Shown here piece after piece: positions 53,704 to 61,406 of a stretch of DNA of 64,000 bases. The number at the start of each line of letters is the position of its first letter. Within the stretch, counting starts at the first letter, position 1. The notes under the pieces were generated by a model. The model was not told where the DNA came from. It was given only the letters and a program-made list of their open reading frames with translations, and searched no databases. The DNA lies in NCBI GenBank assembly GCA_003134505.1, contig PLBK01000015.1:71276-135275 (forward strand). The letters are read 5' to 3'. Source of the DNA: Actinomycetota bacterium. Its GTDB lineage: Bacteria; Actinomycetota; Thermoleophilia; Gaiellales; Gaiellaceae. The position numbers were made by a program, and so were the translations under genes.

Positions 53704-53940
53704 ATGGGTCGGCGAGGTTTCCAGATGGCTCCGCTGCACAAGGCGAGGCACTACCCTCGGGCGGTGGTTCGCGGGCGTCCCGCTTCGCCGTCGTTCGCCT
53801 CGGCTGAGCAGGGCATCGTGAAGGCTCGCGCCGAGCAGGGCGCGGACGGCATCCACCTCCACGTGACGGTCAAGCCCTCGCCAGTCAACGTCCACATCCA
53901 CGAGTACGACGGCACCGAGCAGGCGCTGGCTCATGCGTGA
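53704..53940 (+). CDS. Small hypothetical protein
   Basis: MGRRGFQMAPLHKARHYPRAVVRGRPASPSFASAEQGIVKARAEQGADGIHLHVTVKPSPVNVHIHEYDG. Confidence 0.55.
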   Translation: MGRRGFQMAPLHKARHYPRAVVRGRPASPSFASAEQGIVKARAEQGADGIHLHVTVKPSPVNVHIHEYDGTEQALAHA

Positions 53941-54202
53941 GCTGACCGACATCCAGAAGAGCGTCCTCGGCGAGCTGTTCAAGGCGACGGGAACCGTCCG
54001 CCTGGACACCTTGGAGATGGACGAGATCTCCGGCGTGGACGCCGGGGCCAACCTCATCGACGGATGGATGGTTCTCAAAGCGCGCCACGCCGAGACGGGC
54101 CGTTTCGTGCCCGAGGGCCATCCCCGCGTGAAGCCAGAGGCCGGGATCTTCCGCCGCGCCACACCGGCTCAGCGCCGGTTCGGCGGCCGGTTCTTCAGCT
54201 GA
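53933..54202 (+). CDS. Phage-like small protein with VDAGAN motif
   Basis: MDEISGVDAGANLIDGWMVLKARHAETGRFVPEGHPRV; resembles N-termini of XkdF/prohead-protease-type phage proteins. Confidence 0.5.
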   Translation: MRELTDIQKSVLGELFKATGTVRLDTLEMDEISGVDAGANLIDGWMVLKARHAETGRFVPEGHPRVKPEAGIFRRATPAQRRFGGRFFS

Positions 54203-54332
54203 CTTCCTTGCTTCCCGCGCCGGGCAGCCGTGCGAGCTCAGCATCGGCAGTTCCGGCAGAGCCTGTTCCGCTCGACGAACGCGCACGTCTTCTGCATCTG
54301 GTTAACCCTGGCGATAAGAGGTCGCTGACCAG

Positions 54333-55550
54333 CTACCTGACGGTCTCGCGATTCCCAGGGAGCACCGTCTTCTCAAAAGCGAGGGCGCGGTTGTACGTGT
54401 TTACACCTACTACCTTCCACTGCTCCTTGGTGGCGAGGTCCTTCCAGTCGCCGTCGTAGAGGATCTCGCGCATCCATAGACCGGCTCCCCGCAAGGGCAC
54501 CGGCACCAGTTTGAGACGGGAGAGATCGTAGTTGTTGTAGTACCACCCTCCGGCGTAGGGGAACAGATCGGCGAACAGATCCAAGGAACGTCGCGCCTGC
54601 TTCGAGGTGCAACATGCCTGCCGCCCGATCTTCTTGAACTCGCCGGCCTCGGCGTCGAGGCAAATCATCGCGCCGAAGCCCAGGAAGTACACCTGGAGGA
54701 CGGACGGCAGGTACCAGGCCTCGTCCTCCGCGATTGTCCGCACCATCTCGCGGAACGATGAGGGTGCCATCCGCGCCCACCGGCTCGACTCGTCCGCGAG
54801 TGCGGCACAGCGAGTCGCCGCGAAGGCGAGTTCGATCCGCTTCCGGTGCTCCAGATAGAAGCACGCCTGCATCTCGGCCGAGGTGCCGTCGAACATCGCT
54901 CGCCTGAACAGCTCACGTGCGCCGCCGCCGCCGCTGATCTCCGTCGCCATCGTCAACGAGATGTCTGGGGCCTCCTGGTAGAGCAGGTACAGGCGAACTG
55001 CCTGCCGCCACGGATCCGGCTCCAGCCAAACCCGCGAAAGGAGGTGCTGTAGCTGCTTCTTCACGAGACGGATGGTTTCGTACCGCTGCCACAGGTTCTT
55101 GTCGTTGATGACCTTGATGAAGGCGTCCTCGACGCGGTAGCAGCTCACCCACGCCTCCAGCACTTCATCTGGCGGCTCCAACTCGATCAACCCAGCCTCG
55201 GCGAAACTCCCCGCGATAGTCCTCGCATCCCGGTCAACGACCGCGATCTCGTGGCCGATCGCCAGCTGCACCTTCCGGGTGTGCAGCGGGTCGCTTGGAT
55301 CAGCGAGGAGCACTCCGCTGTCGATCCCGAGGTGGGTCTTGAGACCGAGCAACTTCCAGAGATCGCTGAAGCCACTCCGCCCGACCTTCGACTCGACGAG
55401 GACTGACTCCTCCTCACCACCGGGGAAGCGGTAGCCCAGAACGTCCAGCTCGAACGCCTGGAAGCTCTCGTCCAGCACGCGCCGGCGGACGTACCAGCCC
55501 GCTGCTTGCAGAGCAGCGGCAACGCTGCGCTCAAGATCTGCCCCGGTCAC
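54333..55550 (-). CDS. PD-(D/E)XK nuclease-like protein (putative restriction/defence)
   Basis: AFELDVLGYRFPGGEEESVLVESKVGRSGFSDLWKLLGLKTHLGI: ELD ... ESK nuclease signature; long helical C-terminal region. Confidence 0.65.
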   Translation of the reverse strand: MTGADLERSVAAALQAAGWYVRRRVLDESFQAFELDVLGYRFPGGEEESVLVESKVGRSGFSDLWKLLGLKTHLGIDSGVLLADPSDPLHTRKVQLAIGHEIAVVDRDARTIAGSFAEAGLIELEPPDEVLEAWVSCYRVEDAFIKVINDKNLWQRYETIRLVKKQLQHLLSRVWLEPDPWRQAVRLYLLYQEAPDISLTMATEISGGGGARELFRRAMFDGTSAEMQACFYLEHRKRIELAFAATRCAALADESSRWARMAPSSFREMVRTIAEDEAWYLPSVLQVYFLGFGAMICLDAEAGEFKKIGRQACCTSKQARRSLDLFADLFPYAGGWYYNNYDLSRLKLVPVPLRGAGLWMREILYDGDWKDLATKEQWKVVGVNTYNRALAFEKTVLPGNRETVR

Positions 55551-55673
55551 GGATCAGGTGTAGCAGAGGGTTGGCTCGGGATCCCTCTTCTGGACACTTG
55601 ATGCGTGGGCGCTGGTTCCCGTAGTACGTGCGTGACCGGCCGCGCGAGGCGGCCCGCACTAGGAGGATCGAGA

Positions 55674-55933
55674 TGGCCACCAAGATCAGGATCACCGGCA
55701 AGCTGGCAGTCGCTCAGGTGCTCGCGGACGGCAAGCCGAAGAAGTCGAAGGTCATCTGCGCCGAGGCGGCAGCCATCGCCACCGAGCTGAAGGGCCGCAC
55801 TCCCGAGGCCACCCTGAGCGCCCTGCTCGCGACCGAGGCGAAGAAGGCGGACGGCCTCGTCGTCCGCACGAAGCCGGGCGAGTTCAAGCTCCGGCCGAAG
55901 CGGAAGGCCCGCGTAAAGGCCGTCGCTCCGTGA
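55674..55933 (+). CDS. HARE-HTH-like domain protein
   Basis: AVAQVLADGKPKKSKVICAEAAAIATELKGRTPEATLSALLATEAKKADGLVVRTKPGEFKL fits the HARE-HTH pattern (gkP...TPeatlsa.L...v.pG.F.L). Confidence 0.6.
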
Positions 55934-56037
55934 CGCGCTGCTGAGTCCGCCACGTCGAGGGCCGCCGATGAGGCGGCCTTCTCGTTGGCCGAGGCTCGGC
56001 CCAGGTGCCCCTCCGGCGCGACTCCTAGACTGGGCCG

Positions 56038-57663
56038 GTGGAGCCGAACCAGCTGTTCTACGGCGACAACCTCGATGTGCTCCAGCGACACGTGAAGGAC
56101 GAGTCCATCGATCTCGTCTACCTCGATCCACCCTTCAAGTCGAACCAGGACTACAACGTGCTGTTCGCCGAGCACGGCACCCGTTCAACCGCGCAGATCA
56201 AGGCTTTCGAGGACACCTGGCGCTGGGACGAGGTGGCGGCGGCGGCCTACGAGGAGACCGTCGAGTCGGGCGGCGAGGTGGCGCAGGCGATGCGCGCCTT
56301 CCGCACGTTGATCGGCACGAGCGACATGCTCGCCTACCTCTCGATGATGGCCCCGCGTCTGGTCGAACTGCGCCGCGTGCTGAAGCCGACAGGATCGCTC
56401 TACCTCCACTGCGATCCGGCAGCGAGCCACTACCTGAAGCTCCTCCTCGACGCGATCTTCGGCCCGACGCGCTTCCGGAACGAGATCATCTGGAAGCGAA
56501 CCTCGTCCCACAGCAGCTCGAAGAAGTACGCCCCGATCCACGACACGATCCTCTACTACGGCAAGAGCGAGTCGGCGTCGTGGAACAGCCCTCGCGTGGA
56601 CTACGAGGAGGAGTATCTCGACCGCTACTACAAGTACGACGACGGAGACGGCCGCCTCCACTGGCGCGCCGACTTGTGCGCCGCTGGCACTCGGAAAGGG
56701 AGCAGTGGCCAGCCCTGGCGTGGCTTCGATCCGGCGGTCAAGGGGATGCACTGGAAGTTCAAGGTGGAGCGCCTTGATGAGCTTGATGCCGAGGGCCGGA
56801 TCTACTGGCCACCAGGAGGGACGGGCTGGCCGCAGTACAAGCGCTACCGCGAGGAGCTGAAGGGCAAGGTCATCCCGGACATCTGGGACGACATCAACCG
56901 GATCAACCCGGTGGGAGGCGAGCGGCTTGGCTACCCGACCCAGAAGCCACAGGCGCTACTGGAGAGGATCATCCAGGCGAGCACGCACGAGGGCGACACC
57001 GTGCTCGATCCCTTCTGCGGCTGTGGCACGACGATTGCCGCCGCGCAGCGCCTCCGACGCCGCTGGATCGGCATCGACATCACTCACCTGGCGATCAACC
57101 TCATCCGGCACCGCCTGCGGGACGCCTACGGGAACGACATCACGAAGGACTACCGCGTAATCGGTGAGCCAGTGACCGCAGACGAAGCGGGTGAGCTGGC
57201 GAAGGAGGATCCGTACCAGTTCCAGTGGTGGGCGCTCGGACTCGTTGGCGCGCGGCCCACGGAGCAGAAGAAGGGAGCGGACAAGGGCATCGACGGGCGC
57301 ATCTACTTCCACGACGAGGGGCCGGGAGGGAAGACGAAGCAGATCATCCTTTCGGTGAAAGCGGGCAGCACAAGCGTCCCTCACCTACGCGACCTTCGAG
57401 GCGTGATGGAGCGCGAGAACGCCGAGATCGGCGTGCTGATCACGATGAAGGGGCCAACGCAGCCGATGCGAACCGAGGCGGCGAGCGCGGGCTACTTCAC
57501 GTCACCCGGCTGGCAGACGAAGCACCCGCGCCTTCAGATCCTCACCGTCGAGGAGCTGCTCGATGGGAAGCAGATCGATTACCCGCACGTCACCGGCGTC
57601 ACCTTCAAGAAGGCCCCGAAGGCGAAGCCGAACGAGTTGGAACCTGAGCCGCTGTTCGAGTAG
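56038..57663 (+). CDS. Site-specific DNA methyltransferase (beta-class, DPPF) with C-terminal Mrr-like nuclease-fold domain
   Basis: LVYLDPPFKSNQDYNVLF (motif IV), VLDPFCGCGTTIAAAQRLRRRWIGIDIT (motif I), C-terminal GADKGIDGRIYF...IILSVKAG. Confidence 0.88.
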   Translation: MEPNQLFYGDNLDVLQRHVKDESIDLVYLDPPFKSNQDYNVLFAEHGTRSTAQIKAFEDTWRWDEVAAAAYEETVESGGEVAQAMRAFRTLIGTSDMLAYLSMMAPRLVELRRVLKPTGSLYLHCDPAASHYLKLLLDAIFGPTRFRNEIIWKRTSSHSSSKKYAPIHDTILYYGKSESASWNSPRVDYEEEYLDRYYKYDDGDGRLHWRADLCAAGTRKGSSGQPWRGFDPAVKGMHWKFKVERLDELDAEGRIYWPPGGTGWPQYKRYREELKGKVIPDIWDDINRINPVGGERLGYPTQKPQALLERIIQASTHEGDTVLDPFCGCGTTIAAAQRLRRRWIGIDITHLAINLIRHRLRDAYGNDITKDYRVIGEPVTADEAGELAKEDPYQFQWWALGLVGARPTEQKKGADKGIDGRIYFHDEGPGGKTKQIILSVKAGSTSVPHLRDLRGVMERENAEIGVLITMKGPTQPMRTEAASAGYFTSPGWQTKHPRLQILTVEELLDGKQIDYPHVTGVTFKKAPKAKPNELEPEPLFE

Positions 57664-57709
57664 TGCATGGCTGCCATCCGGCCCGCCCAGTACGCTGAAG
57701 GCTCTACCC

Positions 57710-57886
57710 ATGAGGGAGAAGTTCGTGACCGATAAGAAGATCGAGAAAATCGCGATGCCCGGCGAGACTTATGGCATCGGCGCTGACATCGTGAACAACG
57801 TCGTGAGCGGTGCCGTAGGTGGTGTCGCAGGCGCGGTCGCCAGTCAGGCGATGGGCAAGATCAAGTCCGGCAAGAAGGAGAAGTAG
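57710..57886 (+). CDS. Small glycine-zipper-like protein
   Basis: IGADIVNNVVSGAVGGVAGAVASQAMGKIKSGKKEK. Confidence 0.5.
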   Translation: MREKFVTDKKIEKIAMPGETYGIGADIVNNVVSGAVGGVAGAVASQAMGKIKSGKKEK

Positions 57887-57896
57887 GGCCGCGAGG

Positions 57897-58274
57897 ATGT
57901 ACCGGATCGACTGGAACCTCTGGGCGAAGCTCGTGATCGGCTGCGAGGCGCTCCGGTCGATGATTTGGGCGCTCCAGAACGCGCATCGGGCCGACTTGTG
58001 GCTCGACCAGCACGTCTTCCAGCCCCTTTTGCAGCGCTTCTTTGGCCCAAAGGTCGTGGCCGACTCCGGCGTCAACGTTTTGACTATCACGCAGGGCGAT
58101 GAAGAGCTGCCCGTCATCGGGGACATGCCGTCCCCAGGCCGCTCGCCTTTCCAGCGCCGGACATACGGCTCCTTGATGCCGCCTCGACGGCCGGGCTTGA
58201 GGCTCGGCGGCTCGGCCACGTCCTCAGTCGTGGTGCATAGCCCGGTCGTCGGAGGGATCGTGCTCGGCAGCTGA
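57897..58274 (+). CDS. Hypothetical protein
   Basis: MYRIDWNLWAKLVIGCEALRSMIWALQNAHRADLWLDQHVFQPLLQRFFGPK. Confidence 0.5.
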   Translation: MYRIDWNLWAKLVIGCEALRSMIWALQNAHRADLWLDQHVFQPLLQRFFGPKVVADSGVNVLTITQGDEELPVIGDMPSPGRSPFQRRTYGSLMPPRRPGLRLGGSATSSVVVHSPVVGGIVLGS

Positions 58275-58314
58275 TCGCCTTCAGGTGACCGTCCGCCGCA
58301 TCTAGACTGGCCGC

Positions 58315-58524
58315 ATGACCGATACTGCACCTCCGCCTCCTCCGGCTCCCCGCACGAAGATCCAAGCCGCCCGTCACTCGATCTCGAACGACTACTTCGA
58401 GCCTGCGACGGTGACGGGAACCTCGACTCACCTGGAGCAGCTCTACGTCGAGTTCACGTACGACGGCGACGGCGAGCCAGGGAAGCATCCTTGGCCGTCT
58501 GATGCGATCCGCGTCGAGGAGTAG
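58315..58524 (+). CDS. Small hypothetical protein
   Basis: MTDTAPPPPPAPRTKIQAARHSISNDYFEPATVTGTSTHLEQLYVEFTYDGDGEPGKHPW. Confidence 0.45.
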   Translation: MTDTAPPPPPAPRTKIQAARHSISNDYFEPATVTGTSTHLEQLYVEFTYDGDGEPGKHPWPSDAIRVEE

Positions 58525-58534
58525 CGACCGCCTC

Positions 58535-58774
58535 ATGCTTCCGCCGCTCGATCTGAGTGTCCTCGACAGGATCGTGAAGCTCGCGGAGCGCATCCTGCAC
58601 GACGCCTACGAGATCGCCCTCGTCTCCATGGCGATCGACCGCTACCGCAACAGGGCACGGATCCCGGCTCCGGCCGATCAGCGCTCCGTGACCATCCAGG
58701 TACCAGCCGCACGCGCGGCCGCCGTTATGGGGAAGGCGACCGTGACCTGCGAGCTGACGCTCGTCGGTCGGTAG
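58535..58774 (+). CDS. Small hypothetical protein
   Basis: MLPPLDLSVLDRIVKLAERILHDAYEIALVSMAIDRYRNRARI. Confidence 0.45.
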   Translation: MLPPLDLSVLDRIVKLAERILHDAYEIALVSMAIDRYRNRARIPAPADQRSVTIQVPAARAAAVMGKATVTCELTLVGR

Positions 58775-58851
58775 CGCGTAGCTCGTCCTTTCGCTCTTAC
58801 GAGCACTCCGAGTTGTAAGCCCAGGGCCTCCGCCGTAGTACGCTCCGGCAC

Positions 58852-59295
58852 GTGTCTCGGCGCACGAAGATCATCATCGGCGTGGTCGGGGCTGTCGTGT
58901 TCATCGTCATCCTCGCGGCCGTTGCGAGTAGCAAGACGAAGACCGTGACCAAGACGAAGACCGTGACCAAGACGCGGATCGTCTACAGGACGAAGACCAG
59001 GATCGTCTACAGGACGAAGTCTGCCGTGACCTACCGCGTCCCAGGCGGCTGCACCTCGGCGATCCGCGATGCCAGGAACGCCTTCCTCATCATCCACGAT
59101 GCGTTCAAGGCAGTGCAGCCTTTCCCGACCTACGTTTACCAGGCGGCGCAGGCGGGTGCCGCGCAGGACTCGGCGAAGATCACGAGCATCGCGAACGAGA
59201 TGAACGCGGCGAACAAGAAGGTGGAATCGGACGCATCAGCGCTCGGTACGGCCGGTCTGCTCTTCAACGGCGATGCCTCGATCTGCAAGAAGTAG
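58852..59295 (+). CDS. Membrane-anchored protein with Thr/Lys tandem repeats
   Basis: N-terminal TM then TKTVTKTKTVTKTRIVYRTKTRIVYRTK; DNA tandem repeats 58933-59020. Confidence 0.65.
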   Translation: MSRRTKIIIGVVGAVVFIVILAAVASSKTKTVTKTKTVTKTRIVYRTKTRIVYRTKSAVTYRVPGGCTSAIRDARNAFLIIHDAFKAVQPFPTYVYQAAQAGAAQDSAKITSIANEMNAANKKVESDASALGTAGLLFNGDASICKK

Positions 59296-60651
59296 CTACT
59301 CCGGCCTGAGTCCATCGATCTTCTCGGCCGCGCTCGTCTCGCCCGCGTCTCGCAGGAAGTCGGCGACGGCCTTCAGGTTGATCCCCTGCAGGACGTTCGC
59401 GGGCTTGTAGTAGCGACCGCGTGAACTTCCTTCAGTGCCCGACTTCAGCTCGTCGGGGAGGTAGTCCACGTCGAAGCCGGCGGGATCCGAATGCGGGTAG
59501 ACGTACCCCTCGCCATGGCCGAGCTTCCTCGCTCCCGGGTAGTGGGCGTCGCGGAGCGACTTCGGCGGGCGCAGGTTGCCTCGCTCGCGCACGTCGCGCG
59601 TCGCGTCGGAGAGCGCACGCGTGACCGCATTCGACTTGGGCGCGCAGGCGAGGTAGATGGCCGCCTGCGCCAGGTTGAGCTTCGCCTCGGGCAGGCCGAC
59701 GTGCTCCAGCGCCTGGGCCGCCGCGACCGCGACGACCAGCGCCTGCGGGTCGACGTCGCCCACGTCCTCGGAGGCGAGGATGACCATGCGCCGCGCGACG
59801 AACCTCGGGTCCTCGCCGGCCTCCAGCATCGCCGCGAGGTAGTAGACGGCCGCGTCCGGATCGGAGCCGCGCATCGACTTGATGAACGCGGACGTGAAGT
59901 CGTAGTGCATGTCACCGGAGCGGTCATAGACGAGCGGCCGCTTGCGCGCCGCGTCCTCGACGTGCTCCGCGGCCATCGCCGTGCCCTCCGCCTCCGCGGT
60001 CTGGGCCGCGAGCTCGAGGATGTTCAGCGCCGAGCGCCCGTCGCCTCCGGCCCGCCGGGCGATCAACGCGGCGAGCCCGTCCGGAACGGCCACGTCCAGC
60101 ATCGCCGCCCCTCGCCGCACGACGAGCGCCGCCTCCTCGTCGGACAAGGGTTCCAGCTCGTACAGCTGCATTCGTGACATCAGCGCCGAGTTGACCTCGA
60201 AGTACGGGTTCTCGGTGGTCGCGCCGATCAGCGTCACCAGCCCCTCTTCGACCGCGGGCAGCAGCGCGTCCTGCTGGGCTTTGTTGAAGCGGTGGATCTC
60301 GTCGAGGAACAGGATCGTGCGCTGTCCCTGGGCGCCGAGCCGCTCCCGTGCCCGGGCGAGCACGGCCCGTACCTCGGCAACGGTGGCCGACACCGCCGAG
60401 AGCTCCTCGAACGCGGCGCCGGTCTGGGCCGCGACGATCCTCGCGAGCGTCGTCTTGCCGCTCCCTGGCGGGCCGTAGAACACGGACGAGACGACCCGGT
60501 CGCCTTCGATCGCGAGCCTCAGGGCCGAGCGCTCGCCGAGCACGTGCCGCTGGCCGACGAAGTCCTCGAGCGTCGCCGGGCGCGCACGCTGGGCCAGCGG
60601 CGCCGAATCGGGCATCCGCTCGCGCGCCGCGTCGGCGAAGAGGTCGCCCAT
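59296..60651 (-). CDS. rarA: Replication-associated recombination protein RarA/MgsA, chimeric: codons 1-407 chromosomal, last 44 aa from the element
   Basis: PLAQRARPATLEDFVGQRHVLG, FYGPPGSGKTTLARIVA, FLDEIHRFNKAQQDALLPAVE; C-terminus crosses the attR junction at 59431-59433. Confidence 0.93.
   Translation of the reverse strand: MGDLFADAARERMPDSAPLAQRARPATLEDFVGQRHVLGERSALRLAIEGDRVVSSVFYGPPGSGKTTLARIVAAQTGAAFEELSAVSATVAEVRAVLARARERLGAQGQRTILFLDEIHRFNKAQQDALLPAVEEGLVTLIGATTENPYFEVNSALMSRMQLYELEPLSDEEAALVVRRGAAMLDVAVPDGLAALIARRAGGDGRSALNILELAAQTAEAEGTAMAAEHVEDAARKRPLVYDRSGDMHYDFTSAFIKSMRGSDPDAAVYYLAAMLEAGEDPRFVARRMVILASEDVGDVDPQALVVAVAAAQALEHVGLPEAKLNLAQAAIYLACAPKSNAVTRALSDATRDVRERGNLRPPKSLRDAHYPGARKLGHGEGYVYPHSDPAGFDVDYLPDELKSGTEGSSRGRYYKPANVLQGINLKAVADFLRDAGETSAAEKIDGLRPE
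59432..59440. other. attR crossover (TC-AGTGCCC)
   Basis: Central TC plus right half of reconstructed attB. Confidence 0.8.
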
Positions 60652-60671
60652 CGGCGAAGTATGCTCAGGAC

Positions 60672-61406
60672 GTGTCCAGGCGCGAGCAGACCGGCCTCGA
60701 GGACGAGCTCGGGCCCGTCCTTCCCGGCCCCGGCGCGAGCGACTACGAGCGCTACATCCGCACCGACGAGCTGCTCGCGCTGCAGAAGACGGAGGACGAG
60801 CGGGCGCACCACGACGAGCTGCTCTTCCAGGTCACACACCAGTCGTCGGAGCTCTGGCTGAAGCTCGCTTCGACCGAGATCGACACCGCGACCGCGCGGC
60901 TCGTTGGCGGCGACCTCCGGGCCGCGATCCGGCTGCTGCGGCGCACGATCTTGGGCATCAAGCTGATCACCGAGCAGCTCGACATGCTCGAGCTGATGTC
61001 GCCCTGGGAGTACACCTCGGGCGTGCGGCCCGAGCTCGGGCACGGCAGCGGCTTCGACTCACCCGGCTGGAACCACTTGCGGCGCGCCATCCCGGGGGCC
61101 GGCGAGGCGTTCCACGTGCTCCGCCGCGCCGAAGGCCTGTCGCTGGCCGACGTCTACCGTCGCGCGCGTACGCACGAGGATCTCTACGAGCTCGCGGAGA
61201 CGCTGACCGAGCTCGACGAGCGCGCGGGCGTCTGGCGCATCCGCCACCTGCGGGTGGTCGAGCGGATCATCGGCGGCGACGTGGTCGGCACGCAGGGCAC
61301 GCCGGTCGAGCTGCTGGCGGGGCTCGTCCATCGGAAGTTCTTCCCGGAGCTGTGGGACGTGCGCAACGAGCTGACCGGGCTGGCCAAGGCCGAGGAGGAG
61401 GGATGA
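60672..61406 (+). CDS. kynA: Tryptophan 2,3-dioxygenase-like
   Basis: YIRTDELLALQK...ELLFQVTHQSSELWLKLASTEI...SPWEYTSGVRPELGHGSGFDSPGW. Confidence 0.9.
   Translation: MSRREQTGLEDELGPVLPGPGASDYERYIRTDELLALQKTEDERAHHDELLFQVTHQSSELWLKLASTEIDTATARLVGGDLRAAIRLLRRTILGIKLITEQLDMLELMSPWEYTSGVRPELGHGSGFDSPGWNHLRRAIPGAGEAFHVLRRAEGLSLADVYRRARTHEDLYELAETLTELDERAGVWRIRHLRVVERIIGGDVVGTQGTPVELLAGLVHRKFFPELWDVRNELTGLAKAEEEG

Larger units (their letters stand above)
45775..59433. mobile_element. ~13.66 kb serine-integrase-mediated integrative element inserted in rarA
   Basis: Large serine recombinase 78 bp inside the left end; CTTC shared by both junctions (45771-45774 and 59430-59433); joining the flanks restores an uninterrupted rarA frame and a symmetric attB. 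Confidence 0.9.

Noticed and set aside
47711-59295. Element as a conjugative ICE
   Set aside because: No FtsK/TraB, relaxase, T4SS or coupling-protein motifs seen in any of its ORFs.
45775-59433. Complete prophage
   Set aside because: No recognisable portal, major capsid, large terminase, tail or lysis genes in 13.7 kb; only phage-like small ORFs.
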